A stretch of 35,923 bases of DNA from Flavobacteriaceae bacterium. Lineage in GTDB: Bacteria > Bacteroidota > Bacteroidia > Flavobacteriales > Flavobacteriaceae. Both the position numbers and the translations under genes were made by a program. Below, in pieces: positions 20,502 through 29,179 of the stretch. The stretch lies in the NCBI GenBank assembly GCA_947451525.1, contig CANFZM010000026.1, forward strand, positions 1 to 35,923. Reading direction: 5' to 3'. The notes beneath the pieces were generated by a model. It did no database searches, was not told the DNA's origin, and was given only the letters and a program-made list of their open reading frames with translations. Each line of letters starts with the position of its first letter. Within the stretch, counting starts at the first letter, position 1.

Positions 20502-21185
20502 ATGTCAAATCCTGTTTTATCTTTAAAAGACGTTACCATTTATCAAGAAAACAAAGTGATTTTATCTCAAATAAATCTTGAAGTAAATCATGGAGAATTC
20601 CTATACATCATTGGAAAAACTGGCACTGGAAAAAGTAGTTTTATGAAAACTTTGTATGGCGATTTGCCTCTTACCGAAGGCGAAGGGCGTATTGTAGAAT
20701 ATGATTTGGCAACGCTACAAGAAAAAGATATTCCGTATTTGAGAAGAAAAATTGGTATAGTTTTTCAAGATTTTAAATTGTTGCCAGACAGAAGTGTAAA
20801 TGACAACATGCTTTTTGTTCTAAAAGCAACTGGCTGGACCGATGCCACTGAAATGCAAAATAAAATTGATGAAGTTTTGGATAAGGTTGGCATGAAAGGA
20901 TTTGCTAATCAAATGCCACACCAACTCTCAGGTGGAGAGCAACAACGTGTTGCAATTGCACGGGCTTTACTAAACGACCCCGAATTAATTCTTGCCGATG
21001 AGCCTACCGGAAATCTTGACCCACAAACAAGTGCCGAAGTGCTAGACGTATTAAAAAACATCAATGCCAATGGTAAAACTATCATTATGGCAACCCACGA
21101 TTATGCTTTATTGATGAAATTCCCATCTAAAACTTTAAAATGTGAAGACGGTGCTATTTTTGAAGTGGTGCAGAGATCGATTTAA
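20502..21185 (+). CDS. ftsE: Cell division ATP-binding protein FtsE
   Basis: This ABC ATPase of 227 residues pairs with FtsX to control peptidoglycan hydrolases at the division septum. Walker A is GKTGTGKS (38-45), the Q-loop is Gln89 in [12 protein letters not shown], the signature is LSGGEQQR (142-149), Walker B is ILADEPTG with Glu167, and the switch histidine is His199. The FQDF-x-LLPDR-x-V segment and the short length separate FtsE from lipoprotein exporters such as LolD. ftsX is not adjacent, unlike in many proteobacteria. The stop codon lies inside the 3' end of the opposing gene (32-bp overlap). Confidence 0.93.
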   Translation: MSNPVLSLKDVTIYQENKVILSQINLEVNHGEFLYIIGKTGTGKSSFMKTLYGDLPLTEGEGRIVEYDLATLQEKDIPYLRRKIGIVFQDFKLLPDRSVNDNMLFVLKATGWTDATEMQNKIDEVLDKVGMKGFANQMPHQLSGGEQQRVAIARALLNDPELILADEPTGNLDPQTSAEVLDVLKNINANGKTIIMATHDYALLMKFPSKTLKCEDGAIFEVVQRSI

Positions 21186-22407
21186 AATTGTCTTTAAGAA
21201 ATTGTGCCAATAAAATTAAAATCAACGGATAAATTACAATGTAAAACCTATCTGCTTGATCACTTGAAATTGCAGACATTGCAACAATATAAATTATTGC
21301 AAATGAAGTTGTTTTTAAAAACTTATCCGTTTTTTTTCTAAAGAAATAATATAGTGATACAATAAATCCTACAAAGGAATACAACATGCTTTGTAGCCTT
21401 GAAAAGCCTCTAAATAAAACCCGGTAGATTTCAAAATGAACAGAATTAGTTTTATTTTCATAAGCATAAAAATAACCACTTGCTCTACATGAATTTAAGA
21501 ATAAATTGGCACAATATGCTTTAGCAAAATTAAAAGTATTATTGGTCAATTGATTTTTAACATCTTCAAAAGCAACCTTTTTAGTATCCGACAATGAGAA
21601 CTTATTAAAATAGCGATAGCGATAGTTATTACATTGCACGAATTTAGTTCCATTTTTAAAACAATCTGCTCTGGTTCCTAAATAATTATAATAGGTGAAC
21701 GAATCAATATAACTTAAGGTATAATTTCCGTAATTGGATTTCATAGAATACAGGTGACACAACACCATGAAAATTGAACTATAAACCAAAATACTAGAAC
21801 GACTTCTTATTACTTTATTGAGTTCCTTTAAACCAAAGAAAACACACACAAAAAAGAATAATAAAAGAGATACTGGCTTAATTAGCATACTCAAAATTAG
21901 TGTTGAAAAGCCTAAACATAGGTAGGTAACCTTCTTGTTTTCTGTATATTTTCGAAAAAGAAAAAAAGAAACTAGCAAAAAGAATGAAAAAACGGTTTCA
22001 GATAAAAACTCAAATACAATTAACAAACTACCCAACGTAAACAAATAAATAAGTGCAATAAAAAATGCTGCTTTTTTAGAAATTATTTTAGAACACAAAC
22101 TAAAAATTAATAGCATATTTGCAAACCAAAAAACTAAATTCACAATTGAATTCCATAGAAATAAACTAGTTTTAGAAAACCCAAATAACAACGGAAACCC
22201 ATTAATTAATGCTATTAACGAAGGACGTATATCATTTGATTTATATGAAAAATATAAATCTTCGGATGCTCTTATATAAGACTCTGTATCCGGATAAACA
22301 TATTTTTGAAAGGAAATTTGAAGTAGAAAATTAAGTATAAAAATCCACAGAAAACCAATAAAAACTAGACAAATTTGAAATTGGAACTTTTGAAATAAAT
22401 TTTTCAT
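21154..22407 (-). CDS. Multi-pass membrane protein, GT-C glycosyltransferase-like
   Basis: The 417-residue protein has about ten hydrophobic helices. The first extracytoplasmic loop holds YPDTESYIRASEDLYF, placing an Asp and a Glu near the end of helix 1, as in GT-C enzymes of the GT39/ArnT type that use polyprenyl-phosphate sugars. A long soluble loop (about residues 225-300) contains several Cys, then more helices, and the protein ends DQADRFYIVIYPLILI. GT-C enzymes transfer sugar outside the cytoplasmic membrane. A DPM1-like synthase that could supply the lipid-phosphate sugar is divergently encoded next to it. An O-antigen polymerase-like role is an alternative. It overlaps ftsE by 32 bp tail to tail, and its -7 element is only 5 bp from the ATG. 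Confidence 0.65.
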   Translation of the reverse strand: MKNLFQKFQFQICLVFIGFLWIFILNFLLQISFQKYVYPDTESYIRASEDLYFSYKSNDIRPSLIALINGFPLLFGFSKTSLFLWNSIVNLVFWFANMLLIFSLCSKIISKKAAFFIALIYLFTLGSLLIVFEFLSETVFSFFLLVSFFLFRKYTENKKVTYLCLGFSTLILSMLIKPVSLLLFFFVCVFFGLKELNKVIRSRSSILVYSSIFMVLCHLYSMKSNYGNYTLSYIDSFTYYNYLGTRADCFKNGTKFVQCNNYRYRYFNKFSLSDTKKVAFEDVKNQLTNNTFNFAKAYCANLFLNSCRASGYFYAYENKTNSVHFEIYRVLFRGFSRLQSMLYSFVGFIVSLYYFFRKKTDKFLKTTSFAIIYIVAMSAISSDQADRFYIVIYPLILILLAQFLKDNFKSISAPLQK

Positions 22408-22412
22408 AGAAA

Positions 22413-22441
22413 CAAATTTAATGAAAAAATTGTAGATTCAA
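22413..22441 (-). promoter_or_regulatory. Promoter of the GT-C-like gene, near-leaderless
   Basis: TAAATTTG (minus strand, 22413-22420) with TTG (22439-22441) 18 bp upstream matches the consensus. Only five bases separate the -7 element from the ATG at 22407, so the mRNA would have almost no leader. Confidence 0.55.
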
Positions 22442-22459
22442 AATAGTAGTGTAGATTTG
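22430..22459 (+). promoter_or_regulatory. Promoter of the DPM1-like glycosyltransferase operon
   Basis: TTG (22430-22432) and TAGATTTG (22452-22459) are 19 bp apart. The ATG follows 18 bp later. This promoter overlaps the divergent one at 22413-22441, so the two probably compete. Confidence 0.55.
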
Positions 22460-22477
22460 TGTTTCTAGATTTTAAAA

Positions 22478-23194
22478 ATGAAAAAGTTAACTATAATAAT
22501 CCCTGTCTTTAACGAAAGTGCCACAGTGCATTTTATTTTAGATAAAGTAAAAAAAGTAAAACTACCACAGGATATTGAAAAGGAACTTATTATCATCAAC
22601 GATTGTTCATTTGACAACACCAAAGAAACTATTGAGAATTATATTTCAAAAAATTCAGACCTAAATATTCTTTTATTAAATCACGATAAAAACAAAGGTA
22701 AAGGCGCTGCTATTCATACTGGAATTGCAAATGCTACTGGAGATTATTTAATTATTCAAGATGCCGATTTAGAGTATAATCCTGAGGAATATACCCTTTT
22801 ATTACAACCTATTTTAGATGGCTTTGCCGATGTTGTTTATGGCTCTCGATTTATGGGTGGCAATGCACACAGAGTTTTATTTTTTTGGCATACAATTGGA
22901 AATCGATTTTTAACTTTGCTATCCAATATGTTTGCGAATTTAAATTTAACAGATATGGAAACCTGTTACAAATTATTCAACACCAAAATGCTTCAATCGT
23001 TAAAACTAAAAGAAAAACGTTTTGGATTTGAGCCCGAAGTGACTATAAAAATAGCAAGAATCCCCAAAATAAGAATTTATGAAGTAGGCATTTCCTATTA
23101 TGGAAGAACCTACGAAGAAGGAAAAAAAATAGGTTGGAAAGATGGATTTCATGCCATTTATTGTATCCTAAAATACGGATTATTTCGTTTATAG
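22478..23194 (+). CDS. Glycosyltransferase family 2, DPM1-like polyprenyl-phosphate sugar synthase
   Basis: The protein is 238 residues. The GT-A fold is evident from IIIPVFNES at 6-14, the nucleotide-binding IIINDCSFDNT (Asp42), NKGKGAAIHTG at 72-82, and the DAD metal motif at 95-97 in QDADLEY. The segment GSRFMGGNAHRV, then GNRFLTLLSN and LTDMETCYKLF, is typical of dolichyl-phosphate mannose or glucose synthase relatives. No C-terminal membrane helices are present, so it is the soluble, membrane-associated type. It would move a sugar from a nucleotide donor to undecaprenyl phosphate, possibly feeding the divergent GT-C-like protein. It is the first gene of a three-gene plus-strand operon with the next gene 9 bp on. 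Confidence 0.88.
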   Translation: MKKLTIIIPVFNESATVHFILDKVKKVKLPQDIEKELIIINDCSFDNTKETIENYISKNSDLNILLLNHDKNKGKGAAIHTGIANATGDYLIIQDADLEYNPEEYTLLLQPILDGFADVVYGSRFMGGNAHRVLFFWHTIGNRFLTLLSNMFANLNLTDMETCYKLFNTKMLQSLKLKEKRFGFEPEVTIKIARIPKIRIYEVGISYYGRTYEEGKKIGWKDGFHAIYCILKYGLFRL

Positions 23195-23203
23195 AAAAAC
23201 ATT

Positions 23204-24298
23204 TTGACTCCAAAAACAATCATCCTATCAGGAATTAACATGAAAGAAGGTGGTATTTCTACCATCTTGGATAATTGTTTGCAAAAAATATCCGATTACG
23301 CTAAAGATAAAGACCTTAAAGTAATTGCTTTAGTGCCAGATGCCTCTCTATTCAATTACCCAAACATTGAATATATTGGATTTCCAAAGTCAAAGAAATC
23401 TTGGTTGAACCGAATGTATTACGAATATTTTTACTTCAAAAAATTATCCAAACAATTACGGCCCGACGTTTGGTTTTCCTTGCACGATGTGAGTCCGAAT
23501 GTAGTTGCTAAGAAGCGATTTGTATACTTTCACCATCCTACAATTTTTTATAAATCTAGTTATAAAGACTGGAAATTCGACTATAAAATTGGGGTTTTCT
23601 CTATATTATACGAATACTTAACAAGAATAAATCTTAAAAAAAATCATACCGTTTTTGTACAACAAAACTGGATTAAATCAGAATTTGAAAAACGTTATAA
23701 AATCCAAAATATAAAAGTTTGCAATCCCGAATTTATCGCGTTTACCAATTCGGAAACAATTGAATTGGAAACTTCTAAAATTAACTTCTTTTACCCATTA
23801 ATTGCCCGAAGTTTTAAGAATGTAGAAATTATTGCGCAAGCCATACAACTCCTACCCGATTCCATTAAAAACAAGTTTCAAGTTTCTTTAACTTTTGCTG
23901 AAGGGGATTCTAAATATGGCAATTTTATTATGGAGAAATATCCAATACACCAGTTTAATTTTATAGGAAAATTAACCCGTGAAGAAGTTTTTGGCTATTA
24001 CAAATCTATGGATTGCTTGATTTTTCCATCCAAATTAGAAACTTGGGGATTGCCTTTATCGGAAGCTAAAGCATATAAAAAACCAATTCTTGCTGCCAAT
24101 TTACCCTATGCAAAAGAAACCGTTGGAGATTACGATAAAGTATCTTTTTTTAATACAGAAAATCCAAAAGAGCTTGCACAACTCATTACAGATTTTGTAG
24201 CTAATACCATACAATTTCAAGGGAATAGTGCTACATTTGATAAAAAGGACCAATTAAACGATTGGAATTCTATTTTTGATTACCTACTAAAAGACTAA
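23204..24298 (+). CDS. GT-B fold glycosyltransferase (GT4-like)
   Basis: The protein is 364 residues starting at TTG. The next ATG (23240) would remove the first beta strand, TIILSGIN, so TTG is the likelier start. A glycine-rich loop, MKEGGISTIL, follows. The C-terminal Rossmann domain contains NFIGKLTREEVFGYY and the E-x7-E motif FPSKLETWGLPLSEAKA (Glu279, Glu287), which binds the nucleotide-sugar diphosphate in retaining GT4 enzymes. It acts in the cytoplasm on a lipid-linked acceptor. The sugar specificity is not readable. It is 9 bp after the DPM1-like gene and 3 bp before the next glycosyltransferase gene. Confidence 0.88.
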   Translation: MTPKTIILSGINMKEGGISTILDNCLQKISDYAKDKDLKVIALVPDASLFNYPNIEYIGFPKSKKSWLNRMYYEYFYFKKLSKQLRPDVWFSLHDVSPNVVAKKRFVYFHHPTIFYKSSYKDWKFDYKIGVFSILYEYLTRINLKKNHTVFVQQNWIKSEFEKRYKIQNIKVCNPEFIAFTNSETIELETSKINFFYPLIARSFKNVEIIAQAIQLLPDSIKNKFQVSLTFAEGDSKYGNFIMEKYPIHQFNFIGKLTREEVFGYYKSMDCLIFPSKLETWGLPLSEAKAYKKPILAANLPYAKETVGDYDKVSFFNTENPKELAQLITDFVANTIQFQGNSATFDKKDQLNDWNSIFDYLLKD

Positions 24299-24301
24299 CC
24301 A

Positions 24302-25237
24302 ATGCCTTTTTTCACCGTCATCATTCCGCTTTATAACAAAGAAAATTATATTGAAAATACCCTAAAAAGTATTCTCAATCAAACCTTTACGGATTATGAA
24401 GTTTTGATTGTTAACGATTGCTCAACCGATAAAAGTGTTGAAAAAGTAAAGCCATTTCTTTCAGAAACAATTAGACTAATAGAACATACGGTAAACAAAG
24501 GACTTTCGGCAAGTAGAAACACCGGAATAAAAAAAGCGAATGCAAATTATATCACTTTTCTCGATGCCGATGATGTATGGAAACCTACTTTTCTAGAAAC
24601 TATCCATCAGTTAGTTAAGGATTTTCCAGAAGCAAAAATTTTTGGCACCAATTATGAAGAGGTTTATTCTAATAATATAGTTTCTCCTATTAATTTTTCT
24701 AATGTTATAGATTCAAATAATGCTCAAATAATTGATTTTTTTAAATACAATTTAGGACAGGGAATTTATAACCACGGAAGCGTTTGTTTTCATAAAAGTG
24801 TTTATGAAAAGGCTGGTTTGTATGACGAAACAATAGATTTTGCAGAAGATATCGATTTTAATATTCGAGCGAATTATTTTTTTAAATTGGCCTATTCTAA
24901 TACAATTCAGATGCAGTATTTTATGGAAACTGGAGCGCAACTTACAAGAAGTTCCATCTTAAATAAAAGGCTTCCCGATTATGATAAATATGATGCTTTT
25001 GCAAAAGAAAATAATAGTTTATCCAAGTATTTATCGTTTGAAAGATATGTCTTAGCCAAACATATTAAAACCGATGGAGGTTATGAATTGTATAAAAAAA
25101 TTAGTTCTAAAATAGATTATAAATATCTCAATTGGAAACAAAAATTACTTTTGAAATTACCTACTGTTATTTTGAAAGTAATAAAAAAATATAAGGAAAT
25201 TTTAATTAAAAAAGGTATGAAATTTACAAGTTATTAG
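24302..25237 (+). CDS. Glycosyltransferase family 2
   Basis: The 311-residue inverting GT-A enzyme has VIIPLYNKENYIENTLKSIL at 6-25, the nucleotide-site VNDCSTD with Asp39, NKGLSASRNTG at 65-75, and the metal-binding DADD at 88-91. An acidic catalytic-base region, AEDIDFNIRA, follows near residue 180. The C-terminus is basic and hydrophobic (LLLKLPTVILKVIKKYKEIL), which could attach it to the membrane. It is the last gene of the plus-strand operon. Its 3' end overlaps the ketoisomerase gene on the other strand by 14 bp. The sugar is unknown. Confidence 0.88.
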   Translation: MPFFTVIIPLYNKENYIENTLKSILNQTFTDYEVLIVNDCSTDKSVEKVKPFLSETIRLIEHTVNKGLSASRNTGIKKANANYITFLDADDVWKPTFLETIHQLVKDFPEAKIFGTNYEEVYSNNIVSPINFSNVIDSNNAQIIDFFKYNLGQGIYNHGSVCFHKSVYEKAGLYDETIDFAEDIDFNIRANYFFKLAYSNTIQMQYFMETGAQLTRSSILNKRLPDYDKYDAFAKENNSLSKYLSFERYVLAKHIKTDGGYELYKKISSKIDYKYLNWKQKLLLKLPTVILKVIKKYKEILIKKGMKFTSY

Positions 25238-25628
25238 CAACTTTATTCTTTATAAAGTCCTCATAATTACGAATGTAATCGTCTTCTTTAAAAACATCGG
25301 AAGCCAAAACCAAACAAACCGCACCAGAAGAAAAGTTTTCAAGTTCCCTCCAAATATTATTAGTAATCAAAAGGCCTTTATCAGGTTTATTTAAGGACAC
25401 TATTTTAGTTGTGCTACCGTCTTTTAAAATCACATCAAAACTACCAGAAACAGCTATTAAAACTTGACTTAGATTTTTATGTGCATGACCGCCTCGTTTA
25501 GCCGTGCTAGGAACATCAAATAAGTAATATACCCGTTTAATTTCAAACGGAATAGACTCTTTTTCTACTACTCCAATAGCACCTTCTGATCGTTCAATTT
25601 TTGGAATGTCAATTATTTTTACTTCCAT
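25224..25628 (-). CDS. FdtA/QdtA-type dTDP-sugar 3,4-ketoisomerase (cupin)
   Basis: This 134-residue single-domain cupin isomerises dTDP-4-keto-6-deoxyglucose to the 3-keto sugar, the step before 3-amino-3,6-dideoxyhexose formation. Diagnostic features are IKRVYYLFDVP at 30-40, RGGHAHK at 45-51 with the paired histidines His48 and His50 of the active site, and the Trp-containing IWREL segment. I use the ATG at 25628, one base after the preceding gene's stop. An in-frame TTG at 25637 would overlap it by 8 bp. A FdtB-type aminotransferase lies 3.5 kb away on the same strand, which supports the pathway. Whether the product leads to Fuc3N (FdtA) or Qui3N (QdtA) cannot be decided from sequence alone. 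Confidence 0.88.
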   Translation of the reverse strand: MEVKIIDIPKIERSEGAIGVVEKESIPFEIKRVYYLFDVPSTAKRGGHAHKNLSQVLIAVSGSFDVILKDGSTTKIVSLNKPDKGLLITNNIWRELENFSSGAVCLVLASDVFKEDDYIRNYEDFIKNKVANNL

Positions 25629-25629
25629 A

Positions 25630-26733
25630 TTATTCAAATTTTAATAATTCCAACCATTGTTTGCCAATATTCTGTATTTTAAATTTTTCCATACTTTTCT
25701 TAGCATTGCTCTTACAATGATAATACAATTTTTCGTTTAAAATCATTTCATTCATGGCAATTTTCAATTTATCTTGGTTTTGGTTTTCTACTAAAAGTCC
25801 ATTTTCTTGATCGACAATAATTTCGCTAGGCCCAGAAAAACAATTGAAGGCAACAACTGGTGTTTCACAAGCTAACGATTCTAAAAGCACCGTCGGGAAA
25901 CCTTCATTTTTACTAGACAAAACAGTATAAAGTGCCTTTTTATAATACGAAAACGGATTAGCAACTTTTCCTTTAAATAAAATAAAACCTTCCAATTGAA
26001 GATTTGCTACCTGTTTTTCTAAATCTTTTCGCAGCAAGCCATCGCCTAAAAGAACCAATTTTATATTTTGTTTTGGCAAATTGGAAGCCGCATAACAATT
26101 AATTAAAACATCAAATTGTTTCACCGAATCTTGCATTCGCCCTGCAGCCAATATATATTTAAAATCTATTGCTAATTCTTCCTTAGTGGCTATTTCTATA
26201 AACTCAAAATCAATAGGATTATAAATAGTTTGAATATTAGAATAGTTGAATTCAGAACTTATTTTGTGCTTAATCGCTTTAGAAACTGCCACAATTTTAT
26301 AACAATGCGAATAAATAGTATTTGCCAAAAATTTATTTTTCGGGAAATATAAATCGGTCATAAAACTATGAATGGTAACAATTAAAGGGGAATTAAAAAT
26401 GTATTTTGCAATAACGTATTCTTGCAAAAAATGACGTTTCACACGGAAATCAATAATAAAATCAAATTTATTATTCTGGAAAAATTGCTTTAAAACCATA
26501 AATCGTTTGAGTCTGTTGAAAAATCCATTCGACTGATTTTTTAATTTCCCAAGATTTAATACTTCGCCCGCAAATTCATATTCTACTTTATCCACAACCA
26601 CCACATGGTGCACTTTGCAGTTGTTTTTCTCAAAAAAAATCGACAATAAAGCAGCACAACGCTCGGCACCGCCAGTAGCAAGTTGGTCGGTAACGATGCA
26701 AATTCTATGTTGCTTTTTTTCGGAAACGTTCAA
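25630..26733 (-). CDS. GT-B fold glycosyltransferase (GT4 family)
   Basis: The protein is 367 residues with a TTG start; no in-frame ATG, GTG or other TTG precedes the first beta strand RICIVTDQLA. It has the N-terminal GGAER loop (21-25), HSFMTDLYFP, the linker strand YILAAGRMQDSVKQFDVLI, and the E-x7-E donor motif SSKNEGFPTVLLESLACETPVV (Glu277, Glu285). These are the marks of retaining GT4 transferases such as those in O-antigen and capsule loci. It is transcribed just ahead of the ketoisomerase with one base between them, so the two are probably translationally coupled. The donor could be the deoxyaminosugar, but this is inference. Confidence 0.9.
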   Translation of the reverse strand: MNVSEKKQHRICIVTDQLATGGAERCAALLSIFFEKNNCKVHHVVVVDKVEYEFAGEVLNLGKLKNQSNGFFNRLKRFMVLKQFFQNNKFDFIIDFRVKRHFLQEYVIAKYIFNSPLIVTIHSFMTDLYFPKNKFLANTIYSHCYKIVAVSKAIKHKISSEFNYSNIQTIYNPIDFEFIEIATKEELAIDFKYILAAGRMQDSVKQFDVLINCYAASNLPKQNIKLVLLGDGLLRKDLEKQVANLQLEGFILFKGKVANPFSYYKKALYTVLSSKNEGFPTVLLESLACETPVVAFNCFSGPSEIIVDQENGLLVENQNQDKLKIAMNEMILNEKLYYHCKSNAKKSMEKFKIQNIGKQWLELLKFE

Positions 26734-26752
26734 TTTTTGACTATTTTAGCAA

Positions 26753-26760
26753 CAAATATA
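26753..26760 (-). promoter_or_regulatory. -7 element for the GT4-ketoisomerase pair
   Basis: TATATTTG on the minus strand matches TAnnTTTG in the 35-bp gap between two divergent genes. No TTG lies at the usual distance upstream. The predicted leader is under 20 nt. Confidence 0.4.
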
Positions 26761-26768
26761 AGCAATAA

Positions 26769-27905
26769 GTGAGAATTTTATTAATAGGAGAATTTAGTCG
26801 GCTGCACAATTCTTTAAAAGAAGGGTTGGTTGCGCTTGGACATGAAGTGGTAATTGTTGCTAATGGCGATGGTTTCAAGAATTATCCTGTTGATTTATCT
26901 ACCAAAGCAAAATGGTGCGAAACCCCGTTAGGAAACATTCCGCGTCAAATAATTTACCGATTGACTAATTTTGATATTGCAACGTTAGAATTCGGAATTC
27001 GATTTTATATTCATTTGAATCAATTGAAAAATTTTGATGTAGTTCAGTTGATTAATGAGGCTCCAATACAAACCATCCCAAAGTTGGAGCGATTTCTATT
27101 GAAGAAAATTTTTAAGCAAAATAAAAAAACATTCTTGCTTTGCTGTGGTGTTGATTATCTAGTTGCAAAATATTTGATGGAAAAAAAAGAACGATATTCC
27201 ATCATGAATCCGTATTTTGAAAATGCTAAATCAAAAAAGGAATACCAATTTATATTGGATTTTCTATCGCCTAACCACAAGAAAACGCACGATTTAGTAT
27301 ATCAAAATATTCAAGGAGTTATTGCTTCCGATATTGATTATTTATTGCCAATGCAAAAACATCCTAAGTTCTTAGGAATGGTTCCGAATCCTGTAAATAC
27401 AAGTAAGTTTGAATTTTCAGAAATGGAAATTAATGCTAAAATAGTTATTTTTCTTGGAATAAATCACGGGACATATTACACTAAGGGAATTTCCTTTTTT
27501 GAAAAAGCATTGGAAATTCTCAAACAAAAAATGGGTGACAAAATTGAGATAATCATTGCCGAAAATCTTCCATATCAAAACTATATTTACAAATACAATC
27601 AGGCACATATTATTTTAGATCAAGTCTATGGATTTGATCAAGGGTATAATGCTTTAGAAGCCATGGCAAAAGGAAAAGTAGTTTTTACAGGTGCTGAAAA
27701 AGAATGGAAAGACTATTACAAATTAACCGAAAAAGTCGCCATAAATGCCTTACCCGATGTGGATTATTTGGTTTCCGAATTGGTTTATTTAATAGAAAAT
27801 CCAGATGAAATAAAAGAAATTGGAGAAAGGGCTAGACAATTTATAGAAAAAGAACACAATTATATCAAAATTGCACAAAAATATTTAGAAATTTGGTCTC
27901 TTTAA
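26769..27905 (+). CDS. Glycosyltransferase, GT-B like
   Basis: The protein is 378 residues starting at GTG. The N-terminus, RILLIGEFSRLHNSLKEGL, forms the first beta strand and loop of a GT-B Rossmann domain. The C-terminal domain has NAKIVIFLGINHG, then DQVYGFDQGYNALEAMAKGKVV, an E-containing donor-site helix like that of GT4 enzymes, and ends with the usual crossover helices (REFIE-type, EHNYIKIAQKYLEIW). The N-terminal half has a long basic helix-rich insertion (about 100-160), so it is divergent from standard GT4. It stands alone on the plus strand between two minus-strand units, and its stop overlaps the flippase stop by 4 bp. Confidence 0.78.
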   Translation: MRILLIGEFSRLHNSLKEGLVALGHEVVIVANGDGFKNYPVDLSTKAKWCETPLGNIPRQIIYRLTNFDIATLEFGIRFYIHLNQLKNFDVVQLINEAPIQTIPKLERFLLKKIFKQNKKTFLLCCGVDYLVAKYLMEKKERYSIMNPYFENAKSKKEYQFILDFLSPNHKKTHDLVYQNIQGVIASDIDYLLPMQKHPKFLGMVPNPVNTSKFEFSEMEINAKIVIFLGINHGTYYTKGISFFEKALEILKQKMGDKIEIIIAENLPYQNYIYKYNQAHIILDQVYGFDQGYNALEAMAKGKVVFTGAEKEWKDYYKLTEKVAINALPDVDYLVSELVYLIENPDEIKEIGERARQFIEKEHNYIKIAQKYLEIWSL

Positions 27906-29179
27906 GAAAACAAATACTTCCTAAAATAAACACTCAAAGACACCAAATAAATACCATAAGTAGTAGCATGTGCTATAACAATTCCTTCAATACCGAATTG
28001 CGACACAAAATAAATACTACTAAAATATAAAACTGCTAGCGAAAATAACTCAAAGAAAATAAAGGCTTTAGTAAGTTTCTTGGCGTAAAATTGGTATCCC
28101 AAAATAAAAGAAGCAGCTTTAAATGTATCGCCAATTAATTGCCAAAAAAACAATTTAGAAACTGGTAAAAACTGTTTGGTAAAAAGCACCTGAATGATAC
28201 TATCACGCAAGAAATAAATTGTAATCATACAAACTATAAAAACTGGTAAAATGCCTTTATAATATTCCCAAAAGAGTGATTTTGTTTCCTGATTGTCTTT
28301 TGCCATTGCTAATTTTGGCAGAAAATAAATTCCAATTAATGAGGTAATAAACAAGAAATAATAGGAAGAAATTCTGGTAATAGCTTCCCAAAAACCGGCT
28401 TGTTCGATACCTAAATTTAAGATGATATTTTTTCTAATGGATAATAAAACCATTGGTCCGAAAACTGCAGAAACTAATGCCATCAAGGAATAAGACGACA
28501 AACTTTTCAGAAAAGAAAGATTATAAAACTTAGAATGTACTGCTTTAAATATTGCAATTTCTTTGTTTATAGATAAAAAAGAAACCAAAAACAATAAAGA
28601 AGGAGTTAAAATAATGGCTAACAAAGCACCTTCGGTTTTTAATTTTAAAATTAACAGTACCGAAACTACTAAGCCTATACAACTTCCAATACTATTAATT
28701 AAAATTACTTTTTTATATTCGCCAAGCCCGTTAATGGTTGCTATTAGAAAAATATTCCCAATATAAAATGGAAGTGCAATTGCCAGGGCTTTAAACACAA
28801 AGGCATATTGGTAGGCAGTTCCAAAAATAGAACTATTGAAATAATCGGAAAATAAAAACAAACCCAAACTCAAAATAACGCAAACCACGAGAACCGATAG
28901 AAATATAGTGGACAAGGTTTGCTTGAGTTTTTCTTCTTCCTGTTTATGTTCAGCAACATATTTAACAACTCCATTTTCAAATCCTAACGTTGCAAATGCT
29001 TCGGTAGTAGTAAGAAAGTTGCGCAAATTTCCCACAAGAGCCATTCCGCTAGGCCCAACAAAAACAGCAATAACTTTGGAAGTTACAAAACCAATAGCCA
29101 CTTTAAGCAAAATACTAATACCATTCAAAGAAGTGGCTTTGAATAGGGGTTTGGATAGTATTTCTTTGATAAATTTCAA
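27902..29179 (-). CDS. Wzx-type O-antigen / polysaccharide flippase
   Basis: The 425-residue protein has about 12 membrane helices and belongs to the MOP superfamily. The N-terminus KPLFKATSLNGISILLKVA, then SKVIAVFVGPSGMALVGN, resembles O-antigen translocases of the WzxE group. It would move a completed undecaprenyl-diphosphate-linked glycan to the outer face of the cytoplasmic membrane. The start is a TTG directly after the TAA of the aminotransferase gene; the first in-frame ATG is 46 codons in and would cut helix 1, so TTG is preferred. It is the last gene of the minus-strand run 31287 to 27902. Confidence 0.88.
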   Translation of the reverse strand: MKFIKEILSKPLFKATSLNGISILLKVAIGFVTSKVIAVFVGPSGMALVGNLRNFLTTTEAFATLGFENGVVKYVAEHKQEEEKLKQTLSTIFLSVLVVCVILSLGLFLFSDYFNSSIFGTAYQYAFVFKALAIALPFYIGNIFLIATINGLGEYKKVILINSIGSCIGLVVSVLLILKLKTEGALLAIILTPSLLFLVSFLSINKEIAIFKAVHSKFYNLSFLKSLSSYSLMALVSAVFGPMVLLSIRKNIILNLGIEQAGFWEAITRISSYYFLFITSLIGIYFLPKLAMAKDNQETKSLFWEYYKGILPVFIVCMITIYFLRDSIIQVLFTKQFLPVSKLFFWQLIGDTFKAASFILGYQFYAKKLTKAFIFFELFSLAVLYFSSIYFVSQFGIEGIVIAHATTYGIYLVSLSVYFRKYLFS

